A stretch of 39,236 nt of DNA from DSUN01 sp035527715. Its GTDB lineage: Bacteria; Planctomycetota; PUPC01; DSUN01. The stretch spans positions 1 to 39,236 of the forward strand of contig DATKZY010000134.1 in the NCBI GenBank assembly GCA_035527715.1, read 5' to 3'. This document shows, in pieces, positions 1-7,067 of the stretch; the stretch's first letter is position 1, and every line of letters starts with the position of its first letter. Under the pieces are notes generated by a model that saw only the letters and a program-made list of their open reading frames with translations, was not told the DNA's origin and searched no databases. The translations under genes were made by a program, and so were the position numbers.

Positions 1-80
1 TCGTCGTCGTCCTCGTCGTCGAAACGCCTGATTGAGGAGAGAGCCATCCGACTCGACGACGACGACGAGGACGACGACGA
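1..80. repeat. 21-bp perfect inverted repeat of TCG/CGA triplets
   Basis: Positions 1-21 are the exact reverse complement of 60-80, with a 38-nt loop. Both arms consist of TCG (or CGA/GAC) triplets with one CCT/AGG interruption at the matching place. The left arm may continue beyond the window. It could be a fold-back, a simple triplet repeat read on both strands, or a contig-end artefact. Confidence 0.6.
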
Positions 81-213
81 GCACGAGGCCGCGGCCGAGT
101 TCGCCGATCCCCTCCCCGGCGGCTTCCTCGAGGCCATCCGCCCCACCTGCGTCCCCGTCTTCACGAGCCCAGGCGGTCGGCCAGCAGAACCTACTACTCA
201 GTGCCCCCTTTGA
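1..213 (+). CDS. C-terminal fragment of an unknown acidic protein (partial)
   Basis: Frame 1 is open from the window edge to a TGA at 211-213, giving about 70 residues. They start with a serine run, then an aspartate/glutamate run (residues about 20-28), then a mixed tail. I recognise no family. The end overlaps the convergent HEPN-domain gene by 20 bp. The Ser and Asp runs are encoded by complementary TCG/GAC repeats, so the open frame could be a by-product of simple repeats at the window edge. Weak call. Confidence 0.3.
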   Translation, partial: SSSSSSSKRLIEERAIRLDDDDEDDDEHEAAAEFADPLPGGFLEAIRPTCVPVFTSPGGRPAEPTTQCPL

Positions 214-1132
214 GGATCGCCTTCAGCAAGTCCCCGACGAAACGCTGCGCTCGGTTGCACAGCTCTGCCAAGTCAAGGCTTCCGTCATGTGGCCTGCCCG
301 AGTGGAGCAACTGGCTGCGCACGTCGTAGCACTGGGTGAAGAAGGATGCTGGGGTCTGCTCCCAGTACCGCGTCTCGCCCAGCAGCGTCTGAGTAAGGGA
401 TCGGCCAGCCTGCCCGATCGACTCTCGCTTCAGCCATTCCACGCTGCCGAGCATTGTGGCTTTCGTTGCCTTGTCGACCTTGGCGCCCTGCACCAGTTCC
501 TTGATCGCGTCAACACACGCAAGAGCTTCGGACGACCGTTTGGCAGGGGAAAGGAGCGCCTCGATTGCAGAGACCAGGGTCACGAACCTGCTTCGAAATG
601 ACCTCTCAAGCAAAGACGATGAGTAGAGTTCCGCCGCGAGGGCCTGTTTGTCGGTAAGAAGCTTCGGTCGCTGGAACGTTTCGCTCACACATGAGCAGAA
701 CCGGTCGGCGTTCCTACCGATGTGCGCGTCTGCCTGGAATGCGACGAACCGTAGGCCGGCGACATCTTGGTACACATCCACACCATGCACGTCATTTCGG
801 ACTGGGCCGCCGAGCACCTGAGCAAAGTGGTCTTTTCCTTGTTTGGTCAACCCGCCCCGAAGGCGACTGTCGCCCAAGTCGATTCCCTGTCCTACACTGA
901 CCGCCCAAACCAACAGCGCACGCCGAGCATTCTCGGCTCCGTGCGTGGCTTCGGCCTGCGTAGAGTAGGGGCCGCCGACTAGGGCTGCCGTCGACTGGCT
1001 CTTGACAGCAGAACCCTGCGCACCCGACAGGAGGCGAAGGCGGAACCCGTCAGGTCGTTCCAGCAGCACGGCCTCCCCTCGCTGGGATTGGATGCAGTCG
1101 CCAGGCCGAAGGTTGAACCGAACGCGGAACAT
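194..1132 (-). other. HEPN-type (Apea-like) module; possible separate gene
   Basis: This is the 3' part of the fused frame, 312 codons if read from ATG 1132. The N-terminal half is not recognisable. The C-terminal half is helical, with an element around SRFVTLVSAIEALL and a final YDVRSQLLHSG. That gives the R-x4-H signature of HEPN RNases and resembles the Apea-like HEPN group. HEPN proteins often act as RNA-cleaving effectors in toxin or phage-defence systems (family knowledge); activity here is inference. Third codon positions use far more A and T than the URO-D part. Confidence 0.55.
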
Positions 1133-2200
1133 CGAGCGTGGTACTGAGGAACACCTCGAGGGGGCTGCTGTGCCGCGGTGGTGTTCACCGTATCTCACCC
1201 CCTCATCGAGGAAGGCATCAATGTTGTCGAACGGGGTGCCGGCGACGATGCCGTTGCCGGCGGCCATGCAGAGGCCGCCGTCGGGACGGTCGAAGGTGTC
1301 AATCAGGTAGCGGACTTCGGCGCGGACCTGGGCGGGGGTCCCCTCGCGGAGAAGGTGCTGGACGTCGAAGCCGACGAGGAAGGTGAGGCGGTCGCCATAT
1401 TCAGCGGCAACGGCCCGCTCGTCCATCGTGTGCTTCTGGACGGGGTGGAAGACCTGGGCGCCGGCCTCGATGAGGTCGTCGAGGGCCTCGGTGTTGTTGC
1501 CGCAACTGTGGAGCCAGAAGTGCATGCGGGCCTTGCGGCAGGCGGCGCCGACGCGGGTGTAGTAGGGCTTGAGGAACTCGCGGAAGTGGGCCGGCTTCAT
1601 CATGAGCTGCCGCTGGTTGCCCAGGTCGTCGCTGGTCCAGAAGCCGTCGGGGTGGAACTCTCTCGCCGCGCGCTCGACGTAGCCGACATAGAGGCGGCAG
1701 AGGGCGTCGTGCAGGCGGTGGATGCGGGCGGGCTCGAGGTAGTAGTCGGTCATCAGGTTGGCCATGCCGCGCAGGCCCCAGGGGCGCTCGAAGTAGAGGC
1801 CCCACCAGCCGAAGAGCAGGTACCGGCCCTCGGCGTGGGCCTTCTCGACGTGGGGGCGAAGCTCGTCGAAGATGGGCGAGGCGGCGGGGTCGGGCATCTT
1901 GGCGAGGAACTCGTCGAGGTGAGCCCAGTCCCACAGCGGGCCGCCGGCGTCGTGGCCCTTCTTCACGCCCGCAGTCTCGCCGAGCCACGAGAGGCCCATC
2001 TTCGAGACGTCGAGGGGGTTGAACATCACCATCGCCGCGTCGTGGGGATAGCGGTCGAAGTGCTTGAGGCGCTCGCCGTACTGGTCCCACAGCCCCTCGC
2101 CCCACCACTTGGCCATGATGAGCGGGATGCGACGCGGTCGCCGCCGCTCGACGGCCTTGATGACTTCCTCCCTCGGCAGCGGCTCGAAGATGTCCGGCAT
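194..2200 (-). CDS. URO-D family protein fused in frame to a HEPN-type domain
   Basis: The open frame gives 668 aa. Residues 1 to about 340 form a uroporphyrinogen decarboxylase-like (PF01208-type) domain. It has the family's HSCGN element before the C-terminal half and a late GNGIVAGTPFDNI element. This lone-standing branch usually relates to corrinoid methyl transfer rather than haem synthesis; that is family knowledge and the substrate is unknown. The URO-D domain is complete to its usual last helix (FLDEGVRYG), but no stop follows. The frame continues through about 15 residues to Met357 and a 312-aa module with an R-x4-H motif (R628, H633). ATG 2200 follows a GGAGAGG ribosome site. A separate HEPN start at ATG 1132 is the main alternative. 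Codon use becomes more relaxed in the HEPN part, suggesting different origins. Confidence 0.65.
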   Translation of the reverse strand: MPDIFEPLPREEVIKAVERRRPRRIPLIMAKWWGEGLWDQYGERLKHFDRYPHDAAMVMFNPLDVSKMGLSWLGETAGVKKGHDAGGPLWDWAHLDEFLAKMPDPAASPIFDELRPHVEKAHAEGRYLLFGWWGLYFERPWGLRGMANLMTDYYLEPARIHRLHDALCRLYVGYVERAAREFHPDGFWTSDDLGNQRQLMMKPAHFREFLKPYYTRVGAACRKARMHFWLHSCGNNTEALDDLIEAGAQVFHPVQKHTMDERAVAAEYGDRLTFLVGFDVQHLLREGTPAQVRAEVRYLIDTFDRPDGGLCMAAGNGIVAGTPFDNIDAFLDEGVRYGEHHRGTAAPSRCSSVPRSMFRVRFNLRPGDCIQSQRGEAVLLERPDGFRLRLLSGAQGSAVKSQSTAALVGGPYSTQAEATHGAENARRALLVWAVSVGQGIDLGDSRLRGGLTKQGKDHFAQVLGGPVRNDVHGVDVYQDVAGLRFVAFQADAHIGRNADRFCSCVSETFQRPKLLTDKQALAAELYSSSLLERSFRSRFVTLVSAIEALLSPAKRSSEALACVDAIKELVQGAKVDKATKATMLGSVEWLKRESIGQAGRSLTQTLLGETRYWEQTPASFFTQCYDVRSQLLHSGRPHDGSLDLAELCNRAQRFVGDLLKAILKGGTE

Positions 2201-2541
2201 TGGCCTCTCCGTCACGAGCGGTGAGTGGTGCGCCGCGCGAGCAGGATACCGAATCCGGGGTGGTCGGGCAACGGCGCGTTGGTTACAACTCGTTAATGCC
2301 AAATTTGGCCCAGGACGCATCGCGCGGGGAGAACTGGGGCGAGCGGCCTCTCGACGCAAGGTTAGTTGACACATACACTTGCGGCCAGGCGGCCCACGCC
2401 GCGCAGGCCCCAATGACCCGTAGGTCTCATGTGCCCCCGAAGTCGCGTCCCAGGCCCCTCTACGTGCGTCGGATTTTCCAGACTCGCAAACCATTGGCGT
2501 GTATACACTTACCTGCCAGCGCGCTCGCGTCCGAAGGCAAT
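2201..2541. other. Gene-free spacer with two short palindromes
   Basis: This 341-bp spacer separates two minus-strand genes. Besides the promoter it holds a perfect 12-bp palindrome, GCCAAATTTGGC, at 2298-2309, just upstream of the URO-D promoter, and a perfect 10-bp palindrome, GTGTATACAC, at 2499-2508. A TGACACATACACTT stretch near 2368-2381 shares the ACACTT end of the second. The TGTATACA type resembles GntR-class operators, but no regulator gene is nearby. No convincing coding frame is present. Confidence 0.4.
2243..2271 (-). promoter_or_regulatory. Sigma70-like promoter for the URO-D gene
   Basis: On the minus strand, TTGCCC (2271-2266), a 17-nt spacer and TATCCT (2248-2243) lie about 43 bp before ATG 2200. 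Predicted by eye. Confidence 0.45.
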
Positions 2542-3951
2542 TCAGCGGCTCGGCGGCAGGCGCTGGCGGTACTTGGCCCACATCGCCTCGACGAAGGGGT
2601 CCCAGGCCTGTCGCTGGCGCGCCCACGACATCGAGTAGTCCCAGCCCTTCGCCTGCTTGATGATCTTGATGTGCTCCGTGTCGTCCTCGGTCATCCAGCG
2701 GTCCACGTAGTCGAAAAAGGCGTCGTGGTCCCAGGCCTTCTCGGCGTGGAGGATTCGGGCGGCGAGTGCCTGTCCGACCCAGGCGAGGCTGGTGCAGGTG
2801 CGGCGGTAGGCTTCGCCAAGGTTGCTCACCCACTCGGCGGGCGGGGTGTGCTCGTAGGCGCCCCAGCCCTTGTCGCTCTTGCTGCCCTGGGCGCCCACGT
2901 GGCCCGCGTAGACCGCCTTCGCCCCCGTCCAGCCCTTGGCGTACATGGTCTGCATGTCTTCCCCGAACTTCACGTTGGGGAAGCGCTTCTTCGGCGTCTG
3001 CATCTCCTCGTCGCCGAGGAGCAGGCCGGCGAAGACGATGGGCCACTTGCGCCCCGTGCCGTGTCCGCCGTGGGCGGGCCAGCCGGGGTAGCCGGCCCGC
3101 AGGATGCCCCAGAGGTCAATGCCGTACTGCACGAAGCCGAGGAGGAGCTTCTCCTTCTCCTCGGGCGTGAAGTCGAGGCAGAGGAGCAGGCTGGCGATGC
3201 CGACGGCTCGACCGACCTCGCGGCCGTAGTGGGGCTGGTACTCGATGGCCGCGTCGAAGCCGAAGAAACAGACGTCGAGCCACGGGCGCTCGAAGCGCTT
3301 CGCCCATTCGTCGAGGGTGAACTTGATCCCCGTTTCGATCTCGAACGGGATGCCGGCGCGGGGCAGGCTCGGGAGCAGGTTGCGCCGCAGGTTGCGGGCG
3401 AGGTAGGTCTTCGGCTCCTTGTAGTCCGCGTAGGACGGGCGGAAGGCGTCGGCCGGCGGCGCCTCGGCCACGCAGGTGAGCGCCGAGACGCTACGCACGG
3501 GGCTCATCGCCTTGTCGGCCGGGCGCAGTGGGGCGGGGAGCTCCCGCACCTTCTCGACGCTGATGGACGACAGCAGGATGTCGCCCGGCTTCATCGCAAT
3601 GGGCGGCTTGACGCTGAGCTTCGGGTCGTAGCGGCCGCCGGGCGAGCGGCTGTCGAAGCCGCTCTTTCCCGACGCCATCGGGATGTTCAGCACGGAGCCG
3701 TTCCGCTCGTTCTCGGGCTTCGGCGCGATGGCGACGATGGTGACCGGGCCGACGACATAGGGGTCGCCGGTCACGAACCGCCCGACCTTGGCCCTCTCGC
3801 TGAAGGTCCAGGTGACGCCGTGCTGCGCCACGCGGTCCGTGAGCGTCAGCTCCGCCGGCTTCTCCTGCCCGGCGGCGGGTCGGCAAGGCAAGAGCCACGC
3901 GGCCAGCAACGCAAGCGTCAGCAGCCCCGTGCTTGTGAGGGTCTTCTGCAC
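2542..3951 (-). CDS. Secreted protein of unknown function
   Basis: 469 aa from a GTG start at 3951, with an AAAGGGG ribosome site about 7 nt upstream. The N-terminus is a clear signal peptide (basic start, hydrophobic LLTLALLAAWLLP, then AAG), so it should be exported. Residues about 30-150 look beta-rich. The rest is Trp- and Gly-rich and helical, with repeated aromatic helices such as GWPAHGGHGTGRKWP, which hints at an alpha/alpha-barrel like those in polysaccharide lyases or DUF-type heparinase relatives. I cannot assign a family. The gene starts 18 bp after the stop of the upstream secreted gene, so the two are probably co-transcribed and may act on the same extracellular substrate. Confidence 0.8.
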   Translation of the reverse strand: MQKTLTSTGLLTLALLAAWLLPCRPAAGQEKPAELTLTDRVAQHGVTWTFSERAKVGRFVTGDPYVVGPVTIVAIAPKPENERNGSVLNIPMASGKSGFDSRSPGGRYDPKLSVKPPIAMKPGDILLSSISVEKVRELPAPLRPADKAMSPVRSVSALTCVAEAPPADAFRPSYADYKEPKTYLARNLRRNLLPSLPRAGIPFEIETGIKFTLDEWAKRFERPWLDVCFFGFDAAIEYQPHYGREVGRAVGIASLLLCLDFTPEEKEKLLLGFVQYGIDLWGILRAGYPGWPAHGGHGTGRKWPIVFAGLLLGDEEMQTPKKRFPNVKFGEDMQTMYAKGWTGAKAVYAGHVGAQGSKSDKGWGAYEHTPPAEWVSNLGEAYRRTCTSLAWVGQALAARILHAEKAWDHDAFFDYVDRWMTEDDTEHIKIIKQAKGWDYSMSWARQRQAWDPFVEAMWAKYRQRLPPSR

Positions 3952-3969
3952 CGGTCTACCCCTTTGGCT

Positions 3970-5796
3970 TCATTCCTCCCAGTACGGCTGCACCTCAATG
4001 AAGCTGAACATCAACTCCTGGGCGGCAGGGCCCCCCGGCTCGGCCTTGCTGGCCCAGTCGGCGATGGTCAGCCTGGCCGTCGTGCCCTTGGCGCGGAAGA
4101 CCCGATGGTGGTAGTTCATCCAGAACTTGTGCTTGTCGTTGAACGGACCCCAGCGGTGCGCGTAGTTGTTGGGAATGGCGAACTGGAAGGACTTTGCGGG
4201 GACCAGTTCGACGTTGTCCAGCACGATGGAGACGGCGTGCGTTTGCTCCACGGCCTTGCCTTCCATCAGGTCGCGGTAGTCGGCAGTGACCATCTTCAGG
4301 GAATACGGCCTGCCGGGTTTCAGGCTCCCGATCTCCTGCGCAAAGGTGTTGGGCTTCCGGGCGCTCCGCTTCGCCCAGAGAAACGTGTCGCCCTGCGTGG
4401 TTTGCGGGTAGCGCCCCTGCAGCCAGCTCCAGCCCTTCACGCTCTTGGCGTCCACGCTCGCCGGTTCCGCCGCCTGAATCGCCCACCCCTTCGCGCCCTC
4501 ATCGAAGTCGGGGTTCTCGATGTGCTCGAGGCGGTACTTGAAGCCGAACTGCTTGGAGAGCATCTCGGTGTTGCCCTCGATGCCGTAGTGGCGATACAGC
4601 CTGGCGGCCCAGCGCACGGTTTCCTCGTCGGCGTAGCCCGACGTGTATTCCATCAGCCCATACAAGCCAAAGAACGCCGGGTCCGTGGCCAGGTGATGAA
4701 ACTGCATGTCCATCCACACCTTGTAGTCCACGTGCGGGAGAATGTTCAGGCTCTCGGCCGCTATCATGGACATATAGCCGAGGCAGACGATGGCATGCGC
4801 CTCACAGCCGGGCAACGCCTTCTGCCAGGCGCGCATCTCCCGAGCGAGGCGGGACTCCAGATCCCTCTGGGCGGCCTCTTCGGTGGGTTGCTCCGGCAGG
4901 TAGCGTTCCCATGCGAATCGGTAGCCTGCACTCACGACGGCCTTGATGAATCCCTCGCTCCGCCGCGCGCCATACATCGAGCCGCAGTAGGGATAGAAGA
5001 CCTTGCCATTGAACCGCTCCGTCTGGCGGATGCGGCGGACCGACTCAGTAACAGCCCGATAGCGCTCGTCCTCCCCGCCGCTGAACTCGTCCACGATGAT
5101 GCCGTCGAGAAGGGGATTCCTCAGCCCCGCGCTGTCGGCCCAGTAGCGGTACGCCTCCTCGGCGGACTTGCCCTCGAAGTACGGACTGGCAGAGACCTCG
5201 ACGAGCCACCTCCTGCCTTGCTTCTTCCATTCCTCGACGAACGGCTGGTGGTCCTCCGCGCCGCTGCCGACGATGCAGTTGACATGGGGGAGGACGTGCT
5301 TCTGGAGGAACGCCCAGTCGTACGGGCCGTGTGGGCCGATGTGCGGGTCGTACCGGAACTTGCAGAATATCAACTCCGGGACGGCCCGCACGACGAGATG
5401 CTGAACGAGCGGCGTCCCTTCCTGCCAGACCCTCACCTTGTGGACACCCGCCGGGAGACAGCGCATCGCCTCGACGGTCGCAGGCTGCCCCTCCCGGTGG
5501 ACGACGACCGCCTGCTCCTTCGCGCCTTCGTTCAGCGCAACCCAGACTTTCTCGCCGCCTTTGACTTTCGCTGTGCTGGAGAGGAAGACCCAGCCGTCGC
5601 GCGGGTTGGTGAAACTCCACTCCGCGTAAGGCTTCGACGGGGGCTTCTGGACATCAAGCAAGTCGGCCGCCAGATTGTTGAGCCACCGGACGCCTTCCTG
5701 CTTTGCTCTTTCCGGCATCGCCCACCTGGCTATGGCTGTCCCCTGCATGGCGGTTGCCCCTATGGCGGCGACGACCACCATCCCCAGCGTTTTCAT
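3970..5796 (-). CDS. Secreted protein, probable TIM-barrel plus carbohydrate-binding-like domain
   Basis: 608 aa. The signal peptide ends near ATAMQGTAIA. The middle (residues about 140-400) has the alternating pattern of a TIM barrel, including HVNCIVGSG and DGIIVDEFSGG; the latter resembles an active-site acidic strand end. The C-terminal part (about 430-608) looks like a beta-sandwich, starting with IENPDFDEGAKGW, as in carbohydrate-binding modules that follow glycoside hydrolases. No GH family can be named with confidence. It is first in a two-gene minus-strand operon with the 2542-3951 gene. A promoter lies at 5833-5861. Codon use is somewhat more relaxed than in the symporters. Confidence 0.8.
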   Translation of the reverse strand: MKTLGMVVVAAIGATAMQGTAIARWAMPERAKQEGVRWLNNLAADLLDVQKPPSKPYAEWSFTNPRDGWVFLSSTAKVKGGEKVWVALNEGAKEQAVVVHREGQPATVEAMRCLPAGVHKVRVWQEGTPLVQHLVVRAVPELIFCKFRYDPHIGPHGPYDWAFLQKHVLPHVNCIVGSGAEDHQPFVEEWKKQGRRWLVEVSASPYFEGKSAEEAYRYWADSAGLRNPLLDGIIVDEFSGGEDERYRAVTESVRRIRQTERFNGKVFYPYCGSMYGARRSEGFIKAVVSAGYRFAWERYLPEQPTEEAAQRDLESRLAREMRAWQKALPGCEAHAIVCLGYMSMIAAESLNILPHVDYKVWMDMQFHHLATDPAFFGLYGLMEYTSGYADEETVRWAARLYRHYGIEGNTEMLSKQFGFKYRLEHIENPDFDEGAKGWAIQAAEPASVDAKSVKGWSWLQGRYPQTTQGDTFLWAKRSARKPNTFAQEIGSLKPGRPYSLKMVTADYRDLMEGKAVEQTHAVSIVLDNVELVPAKSFQFAIPNNYAHRWGPFNDKHKFWMNYHHRVFRAKGTTARLTIADWASKAEPGGPAAQELMFSFIEVQPYWEE

Positions 5797-5832
5797 AGCG
5801 GCTGCCTCACCAGGGCCTGGTTGATGAACTTG

Positions 5833-5861
5833 ACAATACAGTGGCCGCCGGGAGAAGTCAA
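5833..5861 (-). promoter_or_regulatory. Promoter of the two-gene secreted-protein operon
   Basis: On the minus strand, TTGACT (5861-5856), 17 nt, TATTGT (5838-5833). It lies 37 bp before ATG 5796 and is back to back with the DUF6807 promoter. Confidence 0.55.
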
Positions 5862-5874
5862 ACGGGGAGGGCGC

Positions 5875-5903
5875 TTGACAGAGCCGCCGGTTTTCGGCAG
5901 ACT
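5875..5903 (+). promoter_or_regulatory. Promoter of the DUF6807 gene
   Basis: TTGACA (5875-5880), 17 nt, CAGACT (5898-5903). The -35 is perfect and the -10 is poor. A GAGGAG ribosome site at 5937-5942 precedes ATG 5950. Confidence 0.45.
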
Positions 5904-5949
5904 ACCTGCGTTCGCAGACCCATGGCACTGCCTTTGAGGAGACGGAAGG

Positions 5950-6966
5950 ATGAACGCATGCGGCGGCACGGCACTCGGCATCCTCGCGCTGGGGCTTGTT
6001 CTGACGTGCATCGGAGGCGCCTCGGCAGGCGATGCGGCGGGGGTGCAACTGAAGCAGACCGACGACGCAATCGAGATCAGCATTGATGGCAAGCCGTTCA
6101 CCACGTACCTCTTCGCGCCCAAGCCCTCGATGAACCAGCGCGTGCTCCGGCCCTGCTTCTACCCCGTGCTCGGCCTCAACCAGGTGCCGATGACCCGCAA
6201 CTACCCCCTCGCCGAGGGCGACCCGAAGGAGACGCGGGCCGACCACCCGCACCACACGAGCCTGTGGGTGGCCTACGGCTCGGTGAACGGGGTGGACAAC
6301 TGGGCCAACGCCACCAAGTCGGGCTGGCAGATCCACAAGACCTTCGAGGCCGTCGAGAGCGGGGCCGAGGCCGGCATGTTCCGCGAGACCCTCGACTGGA
6401 CCGATGCCGAGAAGAAGCCCGTGATGGCCGAGGTCCGCACCGTCCGCATCCCGCGCCCGAAGGACGACACGGTTCGCATCCTCGACCTGGAGATCGCGCT
6501 CCAGGCGAAGTATGGCAAGGTCGTCTTCGGCGACACGAAGGAGGGCGGCCTCTGCTCGACGCGCATGCGCACCGAGCTCCGCGCCGACAAGGACGGGAAG
6601 AGCGGGCGGCTCGTGAACTCCAACGGCGAGACGGCGGGCGCGTCGTGGGGCAAGCGGGCCCTGTGGGTGGACGCCTCGGGCGAGGTCGAGGGCAAGCGCT
6701 ATGGCTTTGCCATCTTCGACCATCCGGCGAACCTTCGCCATCCCGTCTACTGGCACTCCCGCACCTACGGCCTCCTGACCACCAACCCCTTCGCCATCCA
6801 GAGCTTCGACAAGAAGAACCCCGAGAAGGGCGGCTACACCCTCGATGAGGGGAAGGACCTCACCCTTCGATACCGTGTCCTCTTCCATCTCGGCGACGAA
6901 AAGGAAGGGCGCGTGGCCGAGCGCTACGCCGAATACGCGGGGCAGGCGAAGCCCGCGGAAAAGTAG
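5950..6966 (+). CDS. Secreted DUF6807 (PmoA-like) family protein
   Basis: 338 aa with a signal peptide (residues 1 to about 26, ending ASAG). The mature part has DUF6807 features: an early GKPFTTYLFAP strand, a RPCFYPVLG strand, the histidine-rich DHPHHTSLW element around residue 100, and a late HSRTYGLLTTNPFA element. Despite the Pfam name tied to methane oxygenase, this family is a beta-rich extracellular protein found with sugar-catabolism genes in PVC bacteria; its reaction is not established. It lies upstream of two SSS symporters, which suggests a role in using a small sugar or organic acid released outside the cell. Confidence 0.88.
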   Translation: MNACGGTALGILALGLVLTCIGGASAGDAAGVQLKQTDDAIEISIDGKPFTTYLFAPKPSMNQRVLRPCFYPVLGLNQVPMTRNYPLAEGDPKETRADHPHHTSLWVAYGSVNGVDNWANATKSGWQIHKTFEAVESGAEAGMFRETLDWTDAEKKPVMAEVRTVRIPRPKDDTVRILDLEIALQAKYGKVVFGDTKEGGLCSTRMRTELRADKDGKSGRLVNSNGETAGASWGKRALWVDASGEVEGKRYGFAIFDHPANLRHPVYWHSRTYGLLTTNPFAIQSFDKKNPEKGGYTLDEGKDLTLRYRVLFHLGDEKEGRVAERYAEYAGQAKPAEK

Positions 6967-7067
6967 AGAATCTCCATCCACTGATTCCACAGATTGCGCA
7001 GATGCAGCGTCTGAAATCAGCAATGGCTCGCCTGGCTCGCCGCTCGCGGCTTTCTTAGGGGCTTTTC

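Noticed and set aside
32..601. Plus-strand frame rich in Thr/Ser/Pro/Arg
   Set aside because: Antisense to the HEPN part, with a start in the triplet repeat; the opposite strand has a recognisable motif.
2200..5937. Very long plus-strand open frame (1245 codons)
   Set aside because: It runs antisense to two minus-strand genes with signal peptides, a clean promoter and family-like composition. Its protein is Val/Leu/Arg/Gly-rich low complexity, as expected of a shadow frame in high-GC DNA.
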